NCBI RefSeq assembly: GCF_019083965.1
Contig: NZ_JAHRCY010000008.1
Location: forward strand, 248,001-312,000
Reading direction: 5' to 3'
DNA: 64,000 bases
Source: Catellatospora tritici
Lineage (GTDB): Bacteria; Actinomycetota; Actinomycetes; Mycobacteriales; Micromonosporaceae
The notes below the pieces were generated by a model. That model was not told the DNA's origin. It saw nothing but the letters and a program-made list of their open reading frames with translations, and made no database searches. The position numbers and the translations under genes are program-made. The stretch's first letter is position 1, and every line of letters begins with the position of its first letter. This document shows, piece by piece, positions 25,489 through 33,662 of this stretch.

Positions 25489-25549
25489 GCAGTTTCCGGG
25501 AAACTGCGCGAATCTTGGCCCGCTTTCATGCAGTTTCCCCGAAACTGCA
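25489..25549. repeat. Dispersed nested palindrome, GCAGTTTC family, copy 1
   Basis: Two small palindromes, GCAGTTTCC-G-GGAAACTGC (25489-25507) and TGCAGTTTC-CCC-GAAACTGCA (25529-25549), flank a 21-base spacer with GAATC and GCCC; the outer arms also pair with each other. The same layout recurs at 42485-42545. Both copies lie between convergent genes. Confidence 0.8.
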
Positions 25550-25667
25550 GCCTGCCGGACGCGACACGACGCGACACGCGCGGCGGGACGCTGCGGGCGG
25601 GGCGCGGGCGGCGCGGCGGGACTGGCGGGACGCGGCGCGGGGCATGGGTAGGTGGCGTGGCAGCGAC

Positions 25668-25703
25668 GGCGAAGGGCCGCCCCATCCGGGGCGGCCCTTC
25701 GCC
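25668..25703. terminator. Bidirectional 16-bp hairpin terminator candidate
   Basis: Perfect 16-nt arms (25668-25683 and 25688-25703, core GAAGGGCCGCCCC) with a 4-base ATCC loop, 24 bases after the DUF3040 stop and between convergent genes. No strong U-run on either side, but stem length and position fit termination. Confidence 0.6.
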
Positions 25704-25727
25704 GTTGTCGAGGTAGGCGGGGAGGGT

Positions 25728-26111
25728 TTAGCGGTCGAACTCGCGGCGCTCGCGCCAGCGGCTCTCCAGTCGGTCGATCAGACCCATGCCGCGACGGGTA
25801 CGCCGCGTGGCGGTTCCTCCGACCGAGCGCAGTTCGGTGCTCTGGCTGCGACGGTGCGCGATCATCCAGTACGCGGCCGCGCTCAGCATCAGCACGAACC
25901 CGACCACGCCCAGCCACAGCTTCGAGCTGTCGGCCACGCCGTAGACCACCAGGCCCAGGCCGGCGAGGATGAGCACGATCGAGATGATGATCCGCCGGCG
26001 GGCATGGAACTTCGGATCGCTGTGGCGCACGGCCGAAGCGAACTTCGGGTCTTCGGACAGCGACCGCTCGATCTGCTCGAACAGCCTCTGCTCGTGCTCG
26101 GATAGCGGCAC
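25728..26111 (-). CDS. DUF3040 membrane protein
   Basis: 127-aa protein with the actinobacterial DUF3040 start PLSEHEQRLFEQIERSL followed by DPKFASAVR, two adjacent membrane helices (IIISIVLILAGLGLVVYGVA and WLGVVGFVLMLSAAAYWMI) and a basic C-terminus. Function unknown; a homologue lies near mraZ in mycobacteria as well. Start GTG at 26111. It follows dinB on the same strand after 128 bases. Confidence 0.88.
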   Translation of the reverse strand: MPLSEHEQRLFEQIERSLSEDPKFASAVRHSDPKFHARRRIIISIVLILAGLGLVVYGVADSSKLWLGVVGFVLMLSAAAYWMIAHRRSQSTELRSVGGTATRRTRRGMGLIDRLESRWRERREFDR

Positions 26112-26239
26112 GGCACTCCTCCCCGGTCCGCCGGGTCTGGCGGTTCGTCTCCTAGGGTGCGTCGAGTCGCCCCATTCCCCAGGTGATGATCGCCAAACCG
26201 TGAATACGTGTCGCAGCCGGACGACTGCTACCCGTCAGT

Positions 26240-27550
26240 CTACGAGGGCAGTGGCGGGTCGGAAAGCGGGACGACCATGCCCGGAGCGGGATTTTGCGAC
26301 CCCGTCTCACGGGGTGCCGAATCGCGCCGATTCGGCCCGAGAAGACTGGCCGGACGTACGGCCCCGCGACCGAATCGGGCGATCACCGCGTCGGCGGCCA
26401 CCTCCGCGTCGCGCCACCCCTGTTCCGGCTCGTCCAGCGCGAGCTGGCGCACCGCCCCCTCGGCGTCCAGCAGGCCCTCCAACCGTACGCCGACCAGCCG
26501 GATGCGCTGCTGGGAGCGGACCGGCTCGAACAGCTCCCAGGCGGTGGTGAACACGTCGTGGGCCACATCGGTCGGCCCGCCCAGCGTCCGCGAGCGCGAC
26601 ACGGTGCGGAAGTCCGCGAACCGCACCTTGATCGACACGGTGCGGCCCGCCTGGCCGGAGGCGCGGGCCCGCCCGGCCACCTTCTGTGCCAGGGCCAGCA
26701 GCGTGCGGCGCAGCGCCTGCGGGTCGTCGACGTCGGTGTCGAAGGTCACCTCGGCGCCGATCGACTTCTCCTGGTGCTCGGTGGTGACCCGACGCGAGTC
26801 CCGCCCCGCGGCCAGCTCCCGCAGGTGGGCCGACAGGGCCGGGCCCAGCGCCCCGCGCAGCAGCCCGTCCGGTGCGTGCGCGACGTCGCCGACGGTGCGC
26901 AGACCCAGTTTGCGCAGCGTCTCCTCGGTGCGCTCGCCCACGCCCCACAGCACCGACACCGGCAGCGGGTGCAGGAACGCCAGCACCCGGTCGGCCGGGA
27001 TGACGAGTTGACCGTCCGGTTTGGCCAGGGTGGAGCCGAGCTTGGCCACGAACTTGTTGGGCGCCACCCCGATCGAGCAGGTGAGCCGCTGCTCGGCGGC
27101 GACCCGGCGGCGGATCAGGTCGGCGATCTGGGCGGGCGGACCGAACAGGCGGCGGGAGCCCGCGACGTCGAGGAACGCCTCGTCGACCGAGAGCTGCTCG
27201 ACCAGCGGTGTGACGTCTCGGAACATCGCCATCACGGCGCTCGAGGCCTCGGCGTACGCGGCCATGTCGGGCGAGATGAAGATCGCCTGCGGGCAGCGGG
27301 CGCGTGCCATCGCGGTCGGCATCGCGCTGCGTACGCCGTAGGCCCGCGCCTCGTAGCTGGCCGACGACACCACCCCGCGTCCGCCGGTGCCGCCGACCAC
27401 CACGGGCAGCCCACGCAGCTCGGGGCGGCGGCGCACCTCCACCGAGGCGAAGAAGGCGTCCATGTCGATGTGCAGGATCGGGCAGCCCGAATCGTCGCCG
27501 GTCGGCCCGAAGCCAGGCACCGGCGCACCGCCACCGGACGCGCGCCCCAC
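26240..27550 (-). CDS. dinB: DNA polymerase IV (DinB, Y family)
   Basis: Translesion DNA polymerase of 436 aa. The catalytic carboxylates are present: ILHIDMDAFFASVE near residue 27 and LSVDEAFLDVAG near 120. The little-finger domain follows (residues about 260-370). The C-terminus ends QNPAPGMVVPLSDPPLPS and lacks an obvious beta-clamp QLxLF motif, so clamp binding could be weak or use another site. The GTG start gives a 20-residue extension before the conserved region. No good LexA box is seen upstream, unlike the mutasome cassette at 33.7-40.4 kb. Confidence 0.93.
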   Translation of the reverse strand: MGRASGGGAPVPGFGPTGDDSGCPILHIDMDAFFASVEVRRRPELRGLPVVVGGTGGRGVVSSASYEARAYGVRSAMPTAMARARCPQAIFISPDMAAYAEASSAVMAMFRDVTPLVEQLSVDEAFLDVAGSRRLFGPPAQIADLIRRRVAAEQRLTCSIGVAPNKFVAKLGSTLAKPDGQLVIPADRVLAFLHPLPVSVLWGVGERTEETLRKLGLRTVGDVAHAPDGLLRGALGPALSAHLRELAAGRDSRRVTTEHQEKSIGAEVTFDTDVDDPQALRRTLLALAQKVAGRARASGQAGRTVSIKVRFADFRTVSRSRTLGGPTDVAHDVFTTAWELFEPVRSQQRIRLVGVRLEGLLDAEGAVRQLALDEPEQGWRDAEVAADAVIARFGRGAVRPASLLGPNRRDSAPRETGSQNPAPGMVVPLSDPPLPS

Positions 27551-27694
27551 GGGTGCACGCTACCGCGCCGGTCGGACAGCCGTTCGAACGCGACGCCGAT
27601 GGCTTTCGCCGACTACCGCCGCTGTGCCCGGCGTCGTCCTTCGGACTGGCCGTGCCTGCCGCCAGGCCGGACGGCAGCCCGGTGACGGTCGCGA

Positions 27695-27716
27695 TGCTCC
27701 GCAGCGCTGCGGAGCA
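27695..27716. repeat. 22-bp perfect palindrome upstream of dinB
   Basis: TGCTCCGCAGC followed directly by its complement, 43 bases after the stop of the phosphodiesterase gene and 145 bases before dinB, both on the minus strand. Could be a terminator stem without loop or a protein-binding site; no U-run. Confidence 0.5.
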
Positions 27717-27758
27717 CACCGAGCGGCCACTACCGCGTGCGACCTGCCGTAACGCCGG

Positions 27759-28904
27759 TCAGCCGCGGTAGACCAGCAGCGGGATCTGCATCTCGACCGG
27801 GGTGAGCGAGCCGTGCATCGCGATCATCGGGGCGATGGTGGGGGCGTCGGTGCGGGAGGCCAGCAGCGCCCAGTCGTCCCGGCAGACCAGCACCACGTCG
27901 CCGATGCGGGCGGCGTGGTCGGCGACGACCGGGCCGTACCAGCCGGTGGCGATCGCCTCCTCGCGGGTGCCCGCCCAGATCGCGTGGTCGAACCTGGCCC
28001 GCCACACCGCGACGAGGTCGTCGGCGGCGCCGGGGGCGGTGTGCAGGTAGCGCACCCGCGGCTCACCGGCGACGTGCCGTACACCCTCGCACAGCTCCGG
28101 ATCGCCGTGCAGGTCGATCCGTCGGTGCAGGGGAATGTCGCGCTGGCCGTGGTCGGCCGTGACCAATAGCGCCGCGTCGTCGGGCAGCCCCTCGACCAGG
28201 ACGGTCAGCAGCCGGTCGACCTCGGCCGCGGCGTGCTCCCACTGCGGCGAGGTGAGCCCGTGGTTGTGCCCGGCCTTGTCCAGCTCGGGGTGGTAGCCGT
28301 AGACCAGGCTCGGGCCGGGGCCGTCCTTGAGCGCGGCGAGCATCCCGGCGGCGAGCTCGTCGACCCCGACGGCGGGCAGGTAGCGGGCTCCGGTGCTGGT
28401 CACGGTGGTCAGGCCGCTGCCGACGTACTCGGGGCGGCTGACCACGACGGTGTTCAGTCCGGCCGCCGCGGCGGCGGCGTAGACCGACGGCACCGGCGAC
28501 CACCGCGCGGGCTCCGGATCGTCGCGCCACTGGATGTGGCTGATCACCGTGTCGGTGCCGGGCACCAGGCTGTAGAAGCCGAGCACGCCGTGGGCGCCCG
28601 GGGCGGCGCCGGTGTTCAGGCTGACCAGGCTGGTGGGGGTGGTCGAGGGGAAGCCGCAGGTGGTGTATCCGGCCGTGCCGAGCCGCCCGGCCAGCGTGTC
28701 GGCCACGGTCGGGCCGAACCGCGCCATCGCGGGCAACTGGCCCCAGCCCATGCCGTCGACCAGCAGCACCGCCACCCGGCGTACGTCGGGCAGCCGCGCG
28801 GTCAGGCCCAGCCGGTCGGACAGGCCGGGCACTCCGAGCGCGGTCAGCGCCCCGGGCAGTACGTCGGCGATGGTGCCCTCGTCGTAGCGCGGCGCCTGGA
28901 ACAT
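27759..28904 (-). CDS. Alkaline phosphatase family protein (nucleotide pyrophosphatase/phosphodiesterase type)
   Basis: 381-aa metal-dependent phosphodiesterase-like protein. Metal-site residues typical of the NPP branch are seen: Asp in VLLVDGMGWGQLP near residue 48, the nucleophile Thr region GFPSTTPTSLVSL near 88, the HPELDKAGHNHG motif near 220 and TADHGQRD near 260. No signal peptide, so probably cytoplasmic. The frame is open far upstream, but ATG 28904 has GAGGGGAG about eight bases before it. It is followed on the minus strand, after a gap, by dinB; substrate unknown. Confidence 0.88.
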   Translation of the reverse strand: MFQAPRYDEGTIADVLPGALTALGVPGLSDRLGLTARLPDVRRVAVLLVDGMGWGQLPAMARFGPTVADTLAGRLGTAGYTTCGFPSTTPTSLVSLNTGAAPGAHGVLGFYSLVPGTDTVISHIQWRDDPEPARWSPVPSVYAAAAAAGLNTVVVSRPEYVGSGLTTVTSTGARYLPAVGVDELAAGMLAALKDGPGPSLVYGYHPELDKAGHNHGLTSPQWEHAAAEVDRLLTVLVEGLPDDAALLVTADHGQRDIPLHRRIDLHGDPELCEGVRHVAGEPRVRYLHTAPGAADDLVAVWRARFDHAIWAGTREEAIATGWYGPVVADHAARIGDVVLVCRDDWALLASRTDAPTIAPMIAMHGSLTPVEMQIPLLVYRG

Positions 28905-28939
28905 ACGGCCACTCCCCTCTCCGGCTCGCGGCCGGTGCC

Positions 28940-29719
28940 TCAGCGCGCGGCGCGGCGCCGCGCGAGCAGGTGCACCTGGGTGGCCACGTCCCGGTACGGC
29001 GGCAGCGCCGACACGGCCAGCTCGAACGCCGTCAGCGCCTCGGGATCGGCGTCGGCGATCACCCCGGGCACCGCGTCGGCGACGACGCGCACGCCGTGCG
29101 CCGACTCCACCGCCAGAGCCGCCCCGGCCAGCAGTGCCTGCGCGTCGGCCAGGTCGAAGCGGCGCCGGAGCGTGTCGCGCGCGGTCAGCCGGGCCGCGGG
29201 GTCGGCGAGCAGGTCGGCGGCGGCGCGCCACTGCCCGGCCATGGCCCGCGACAGCACAGCCGCGGCCCGGTTGGCCACGAGCACGCTGGCCGCGCCTCCG
29301 GGACGCAGCGTGTCGTGCAGCGCCTGGGCGACCGCGGCGGGGTCGTCGACGACCTCCAGCACCGCGTGGCAGAGCACCAGGTCGGCGCCGCCGGGCGGGA
29401 CCAGGTCGCCGAGGGAGTCGGCGTCGCCCTGCATGGCGTGCACCCGGTCGGCGACCCCGGCGTCGGCGGCCCGGCGCAGCAGCGAGGCCAGCGCGTCCGG
29501 GCTGGGGTCAACCACGGTGACGCTGTGGCCCGCCTCGGCCAACGGCACCGCGAACCCGCCGGTGCCGCCGCCGACGTCGACGACGGTCAGCCGCCGCCCG
29601 TCCTGGGCCGCCAGCTCCGCCCGCAGCACCGACCAGATCACTGCGGTCCGGGGTCCCGCGATCCGCGGCTGCGCCACACTCGTCCGCTCCACGCTGGCGA
29701 GCCTAGCCGACCGAGGCAC
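28940..29719 (-). CDS. Class I SAM-dependent methyltransferase
   Basis: 259-aa Rossmann-fold methyltransferase. Motif I is TVVDVGGGTGGFAVPLAEAG near residue 45, followed by the acidic motif VTVVDPSPDAL and motif IV LVLCHAVLEVVDDP near 118. The substrate cannot be inferred. GTG at 29719 is used; another GTG at 29692 would remove nine residues. It ends 35 bases before the phosphodiesterase gene and may be co-transcribed with it. Confidence 0.88.
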   Translation of the reverse strand: MPRSARLASVERTSVAQPRIAGPRTAVIWSVLRAELAAQDGRRLTVVDVGGGTGGFAVPLAEAGHSVTVVDPSPDALASLLRRAADAGVADRVHAMQGDADSLGDLVPPGGADLVLCHAVLEVVDDPAAVAQALHDTLRPGGAASVLVANRAAAVLSRAMAGQWRAAADLLADPAARLTARDTLRRRFDLADAQALLAGAALAVESAHGVRVVADAVPGVIADADPEALTAFELAVSALPPYRDVATQVHLLARRRAAR

Positions 29720-29741
29720 CGCCCCCGGCGTGCCGCCGCGC

Positions 29742-30440
29742 TCAGTCGCGCCGCACGTCCCCCCGGCGCACCACCAACGCGCCCCGGTAGCGCGCGGTCA
29801 GCTCGGCTATCTCGCCGTCGCTGAGCTGCACGGTCATCAACACCGCGCAGGCGATCGGGTCGATGCCGGTGCTGAAGGCGAGCTTGTCGGCGCCGGGCAG
29901 GAAGTCGCGGCGGCCCAGCTCGATCTGCACCCGGGTCAGTTCGACCCAGCTGCGCTCGCAGGTCTGCACCCGGTAGGGGGCGCTCCCGGCGACGGCCTTG
30001 AGTCGCTGCAGCGTCTTGGGCAGGTCGGCGGTGGCGGAGACGGCCACCACCCAGGAGCCGTCGCGGTCCTTGGCGAGGCCGACGAACGTCTCGCGGTCGG
30101 CGTCGACCACGGCGGACAGCTTCGCGGCGGGCGACCCGGCCACCACGATGGTGACCACGGTGCCCGCGGGCACCCGGGTGCCGGGCGCCGGCACCGTGTT
30201 GACCACGGTGTTGGCGTCGGCCACGACGCCCGGTTCGTACTTCATGATCGGCACGAGCTCGCCGTCGAGGATCTCCTTCTCCACCACGACCGGGTTGTCG
30301 GAGGTGAGGTTGGGCACCATCGACATCCGGGCCGAGGCGGTCGGGGACGGCACCGGGGCCGGATCGGCGGCGGGCTGCTGCGCGCATCCGGCCAGGCCGG
30401 CCAGTGCCGTCGCGGCCAGGGCCAGTGTCCACTTGTGCAT
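29742..30440 (-). CDS. PASTA-domain lipoprotein
   Basis: 232-aa predicted lipoprotein: basic start, hydrophobic core and lipobox LAGC with Cys19, then a Pro/Ser linker. Residues about 45-110 resemble one PASTA repeat (VPNLTSDNPVVVEKEI ... VPAPGTRVPAGTVVTIVVAG), the fold that binds muropeptides or lipid II in Ser/Thr kinases. The C-terminal 110 residues are unrecognised and contain two Cys (TCERSW, PIACAVLM). AGAGGGAG five bases before the ATG decides the start. A free-standing, kinase-less PASTA lipoprotein is unusual; it could sense or sequester wall fragments, but this is inference. Confidence 0.8.
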   Translation of the reverse strand: MHKWTLALAATALAGLAGCAQQPAADPAPVPSPTASARMSMVPNLTSDNPVVVEKEILDGELVPIMKYEPGVVADANTVVNTVPAPGTRVPAGTVVTIVVAGSPAAKLSAVVDADRETFVGLAKDRDGSWVVAVSATADLPKTLQRLKAVAGSAPYRVQTCERSWVELTRVQIELGRRDFLPGADKLAFSTGIDPIACAVLMTVQLSDGEIAELTARYRGALVVRRGDVRRD

Positions 30441-30502
30441 GTTGACTCCCTCTGCGGTTGCGGGGTCAGACGTGGCCGGCGAGCCCGTGGTTGCCATCGA
30501 TC

Positions 30503-31783
30503 TCAGGAGGTCAACAGCGTCACACCGAGATGGGCTTCGATGGTCGCGATCCGGTGCGACAGCACCTGGGTGCCGCCGGCGCGCGAGCCGATGTGCATGC
30601 CGATCGCGTACGCGTTGGCGGTGCCGGACCGGTAGTAGACCGGCGCCCCGGAGTCCCCGGCCTGCGACAGCACCTCGTTGTTGCGCCAGCCCGACATGAG
30701 CCCGGTGGTGCAGCCGTCGGCGTCGCAGAGCTGGTCGAGCAGGCTCAGCACCTCGATGTTGCAGGTGGCCTTGGTCTTCATGCCGCTCTGGCAGAACAGG
30801 TCACCCACCAGCGGGTTGTACCGGCCGATGATGTTGCGCTTGACCGGGCAGCACGGGTCGGAGTGGATGACGTTGTCGTACGTCTCCGTCGACGACAGGA
30901 CCGCGATCATGTCGTAGTCGGGGTAGCCGAACTCCCCGGTGCTGGCGCCCCAGTAGTTCGGACCCGAGTAGATCGACTGGCCGTTGGCGAAGCAGTGCCC
31001 GGCGGTGACGCCGCCCTTGCGCCCGTCGCTGTTGCGCTTGACGATGAACCCGGCGGTGCAGGTGTTGTTCGAGGCGGTGCCCACCCCGGCGCGGATCCCG
31101 GCGCCGCCGAAGTGCGGCTCGCCGTCGTCGAGGCGCCCGTCGCGGCGCACGTCGCCGAAGTCGACCACGACCCGGCCGCCCAGCGCGTCCCGCAGCGCCT
31201 GCGCCGCCTGCGGGAACCGCGGGTCGAACCCGACGTGGAAGCGCGAGTCGCGCGGGTCCAGCCCGAAGCTGAAGACCGCCTTGGCCGCGTCGGCGTGCCA
31301 GGCCCGAGCGTGCAGCACCCGCTCCGCCTCGACCAGTTCTGCGGCGCTGTGGCAGCCGACCATGGTGCGGGTCTTCACACCCACCACGCGCGCGGTCGCA
31401 CCGGCTGTGTCCAGCCGTTCCTGCAGCCCGGAGGCGTCGCGGTAGTCGGGGGTGACCACGGTGACGATCGTCTGCGTGGCGTGGTCCATCACCGTGCCGA
31501 TGAGACCGGCGGACAGCTGCTCGGCCAGGGTGCTCGCGGGCGTCAGGCCCAGGGCCGCGTCCCGGTCCGCCTGGACCCGGTGGTTGAGGTCGATGGCCTT
31601 CGTATCGGCCAGCCACGCCTCGTACCGGGGCAGTTCGGTGGCGGCCAGTGAGCTGTCGAGGGTGACCGGCCGGGAGTCGACGGTGCATGCCGGTGCCGCC
31701 ACCTCGACCGCGTGTGCCGCATCGCCCAGAAGGGTGGCCAGCAGCAGCCCGCAGGTGGATGCGGCAAGCAGCGTTTTCCTCAT
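30503..31783 (-). CDS. Secreted chymotrypsin-like serine protease (S1 family, alpha-lytic/streptogrisin type)
   Basis: 426-aa preproprotein. A signal peptide (residues 1-26, MRKTLLAAS ... DAAHA), a pro-region of about 185 residues that in this family acts as a folding chaperone, and a mature domain with the triad: His in VTAGHCFANG, Asp in YPDYDMIAVL and Ser in AGDSGAPVYYR. Several Cys (TCTAGF, DPCCPV, LFCQSG, ATCNIE) suggest disulfides. ATG 31783 is taken because the signal peptide begins there; the frame is open a further 26 codons upstream. Confidence 0.92.
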   Translation of the reverse strand: MRKTLLAASTCGLLLATLLGDAAHAVEVAAPACTVDSRPVTLDSSLAATELPRYEAWLADTKAIDLNHRVQADRDAALGLTPASTLAEQLSAGLIGTVMDHATQTIVTVVTPDYRDASGLQERLDTAGATARVVGVKTRTMVGCHSAAELVEAERVLHARAWHADAAKAVFSFGLDPRDSRFHVGFDPRFPQAAQALRDALGGRVVVDFGDVRRDGRLDDGEPHFGGAGIRAGVGTASNNTCTAGFIVKRNSDGRKGGVTAGHCFANGQSIYSGPNYWGASTGEFGYPDYDMIAVLSSTETYDNVIHSDPCCPVKRNIIGRYNPLVGDLFCQSGMKTKATCNIEVLSLLDQLCDADGCTTGLMSGWRNNEVLSQAGDSGAPVYYRSGTANAYAIGMHIGSRAGGTQVLSHRIATIEAHLGVTLLTS

Positions 31784-31910
31784 GCCGGTGTCCGATCGTC
31801 TCTGAGGTGTAGGTCGGACAGACGGTATCGGCACGATGCGGTCCACACAAGACTTTCTCATGTCTGATATGGACTAGCAGTAATCGATGGACTACCCGAA
31901 GTCGCGATAC

Positions 31911-31944
31911 GTGAAAGCGGCCCCCATTCGGGGACCGCTTTCAC
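31911..31944. terminator. Hairpin between the protease gene and the DUF4097 gene
   Basis: Near-perfect inverted repeat with outer arms GTGAAAGCGG / CCGCTTTCAC and inner CCCC / GGGG around ATTC, 19 bases after the DUF4097 stop on the minus strand. Probably its terminator, though without a strong U-run. Confidence 0.6.
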
Positions 31945-31963
31945 ACCTTTACTGCCGGGTCTT

Positions 31964-32635
31964 TCACAGGCTGCGCGCGCTGATGTCGCCGTAGTCGGTG
32001 GTCGCGCGGATGTTCAGCCCGGCGGCGTCGCCCTCGGTGTTGTTGAGCGCGTTGTGGATCCGGCCGTAGCTGGTGCCCGCGTCGAGAATGGCGGAGACGC
32101 CGCGGGCGGCGCCGACGTTCACGTTGCCCATCCGGGTGCTCAGCACGACCACACCGGCGCCGGCCTCGGCGATGTCGATGTCGCCCTTCTGGACGCTGAT
32201 CTCGGCGGGCCCGGTGAGGCGGCCGATCGCGACGTCACCGGCGTGGGCGTTCACCCGTACGCTGGCGGCCTCATCGATCTTGACCACGCCGTGCGCGCCC
32301 TCGCAGGCCACGTCGCCGAGCCGTCCGACGCCCCGGAACTCGGTGGCGGCGGCCTTCGCCTCGACCCGCGAACCGGCGGGCAGCTGGACGGTCACCTCGA
32401 CGGACCCGGACGCGCCGAGAATCTGGTTCTTCTCGGCCGGACCCTTGATCCGCAGGACGCCGTCGCCGAACTCGACCTCGGTCTGTTCGGCCGCCCTGAC
32501 GTCGCGGCTCTTGGCGGCGTTGGCGGGCCGGACCTCGACGGTGGTGTCGCTCCGATCCGCGGCGATGACCTGGATGCGCCCGGCGGGGATGTCCAGGACG
32601 GCGGAGATCGCGGCGGGGGTGTCGAACTTCTGCAT
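31964..32635 (-). CDS. DUF4097 (adhesin-like beta-helix) protein
   Basis: 223-aa protein composed of repeated short beta-strand motifs (VEVRPANAAKSRD, VRVNAHAGDVAIG, ISVQKGDIDIAEAG, ATTDYGDISARSL), the DUF4097 pattern found in putative bactofilin/adhesin-like repeats. No signal peptide or membrane segment, so it is probably cytoplasmic. ATG 32635 is supported by CAGGAG nine bases upstream. It is transcribed divergently from the two-HTH regulator at 32863, which very likely controls it. Function unknown. Confidence 0.85.
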   Translation of the reverse strand: MQKFDTPAAISAVLDIPAGRIQVIAADRSDTTVEVRPANAAKSRDVRAAEQTEVEFGDGVLRIKGPAEKNQILGASGSVEVTVQLPAGSRVEAKAAATEFRGVGRLGDVACEGAHGVVKIDEAASVRVNAHAGDVAIGRLTGPAEISVQKGDIDIAEAGAGVVVLSTRMGNVNVGAARGVSAILDAGTSYGRIHNALNNTEGDAAGLNIRATTDYGDISARSL

Positions 32636-32672
32636 CTTGCTCTCCTGTACCTCGTTGTTTCTGACAACGGAA

Positions 32673-32701
32673 ACGCTACGTTGCGTTCGAGAATCTCGCA
32701 A
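32673..32701 (-). promoter_or_regulatory. Promoter and palindromic operator of the DUF4097 gene
   Basis: -35 TTGCGA (32696-32701), 17-base spacer, -10 TAGCGT (32673-32678). Inverted pentamers TTGCG (32681-32685) and CGCAA (32697-32701), 11 bases apart, lie over the promoter, and further TTGCG/TTGCA words occur across the divergent region to about 32800. Likely target of the adjacent regulator. Confidence 0.6.
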
Positions 32702-32862
32702 CAAGCTCGTTGCGTCTTAATTGCATTACCACAGGTAAATGGCCGATTTTCGTTGCAACAGATGAAGAGCTAACGCAATGCACGGCAACCCGCTTGTTGC
32801 ATTGACCCAGCGCGAACGCTACGCTGTGCGGCACAGGCGACGAAATGTGGAGGGAGACGGCG

Positions 32863-33582
32863 GTGCCGGGAGGCAGACTCAGCCAGCAGGAACGTCAACA
32901 GATCGCGCTGGGGCTGGCCGACGGCCTCGCCTACGCGGAGATCGCGCGACGCCTCGACCGCCCCACCTCGACGATCACGCGTGAGGTGATGCGCAACGGC
33001 GGCCCCACCGCCTACCGTGCCGACCTGGCCCACCGCGCCACCGAACGCCGCGCCCGCCGGCGGACCCCGTCCCGGGTGCAGGGCACCCCGGTGCGCGGGG
33101 GTGGCCGCGACGACGAGGCCGTGCGGGAGTACGAGGAGGCGTTCACCACCCTGCTGATGCACCAGGGCCTGCCCAAGATGATGTCCCGGGTACTGACCTG
33201 CCTGTTCGTCGCCGACGAGGGCAGTCTCACCGCCTCCGAGCTGGTCCAGCGCCTCCAGGTCAGCCCGGCGTCGGTCTCCAAGGCCATCGCGTTCCTGGAG
33301 GAGCAGGGCCTGATCCGCCGCGAGCGCGACGAGCGCCGCCGCGAGCGCTACTCCGTCGACAACGACGTCTGGTACCAGTCGACGATCGCCAGTGCCCGCG
33401 GCATGGCCCAGATGGCCGAGACCGCGCGGCAGGGCGTCGGCGTCCTCGGCCCCGGCCCGGCTGCCGCCCGCCTGGAGAACATCGCCCGCTTCAGCGACTT
33501 CATCAGCGAGAGCATCATGCGCGCCGCAACGCAGGTCCGCGAGATCCTGCACACGACCGCCGCACCTGCTCGCGAGCAGTGA
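32863..33582 (+). CDS. Two-HTH transcriptional regulator (IS30-type HTH_38 plus MarR/GbsR-type winged helix)
   Basis: 239-aa protein with two DNA-binding modules. Residues about 5-48 (LSQQERQQIALGLADGLAYA ... RPTSTITREVMRNGG) match the HTH_38 domain found at the N-terminus of IS30-family transposases; residues about 95-165 (MMSRVLTCLFVADEGSLTAS ... VSPASVSKAIAFLEEQGLI) form a MarR/GbsR-like winged helix. The C-terminal third is helical, probably for dimerisation. GTG 32863 is preferred because GGAGGGAGA lies about six bases upstream; ATG 32845 is the alternative. It is divergent from the DUF4097 gene. The HTH_38 part may derive from a transposase, which is inference. Confidence 0.82.
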   Translation: MPGGRLSQQERQQIALGLADGLAYAEIARRLDRPTSTITREVMRNGGPTAYRADLAHRATERRARRRTPSRVQGTPVRGGGRDDEAVREYEEAFTTLLMHQGLPKMMSRVLTCLFVADEGSLTASELVQRLQVSPASVSKAIAFLEEQGLIRRERDERRRERYSVDNDVWYQSTIASARGMAQMAETARQGVGVLGPGPAAARLENIARFSDFISESIMRAATQVREILHTTAAPAREQ

Positions 33583-33583
33583 A

Positions 33584-33627
33584 GAAGGGTCCCTTCCACG
33601 TCACATTCCGATAAGAAGGGCCCCTTC
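33584..33627. repeat. Paired GAAGGG..CCCTTC palindromes
   Basis: GAAGGGTCCCTTC (33584-33596) and GAAGGGCCCCTTC (33615-33627) between the regulator and dnaE2, which are convergent. Two more small palindromes (GGTGCTAGCACC, GGCGCTAGCGCC) follow up to the dnaE2 stop. Such GAAGGGCCCCTTC motifs look like dispersed intergenic repeats and may act as bidirectional terminators. Confidence 0.55.
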
Positions 33628-33662
33628 CTTACCCCGGAGGGTGCTAGCACCCTTGGCGGGCG

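Larger units (their letters stand above)
25408..25727. other. Intergenic region between convergent genes
   Basis: About 320 bases without a gene, between the transglutaminase gene and DUF3040. It holds a GC-rich simple stretch (25436-25468), the nested palindrome at 25489-25549, another very GC-rich stretch, and the 16-bp hairpin at 25668-25703. Confidence 0.7.

Noticed and set aside
22054..25917. Minus-strand frame of 1287 codons opposite the transglutaminase gene
   Set aside because: Shadow frame; it runs through several real genes and an intergenic repeat.
27580..27597. LexA box upstream of dinB (TCGAAC-GCGA-CGCCGA)
   Set aside because: Only the left half matches; right half 3 of 6, and no promoter context.
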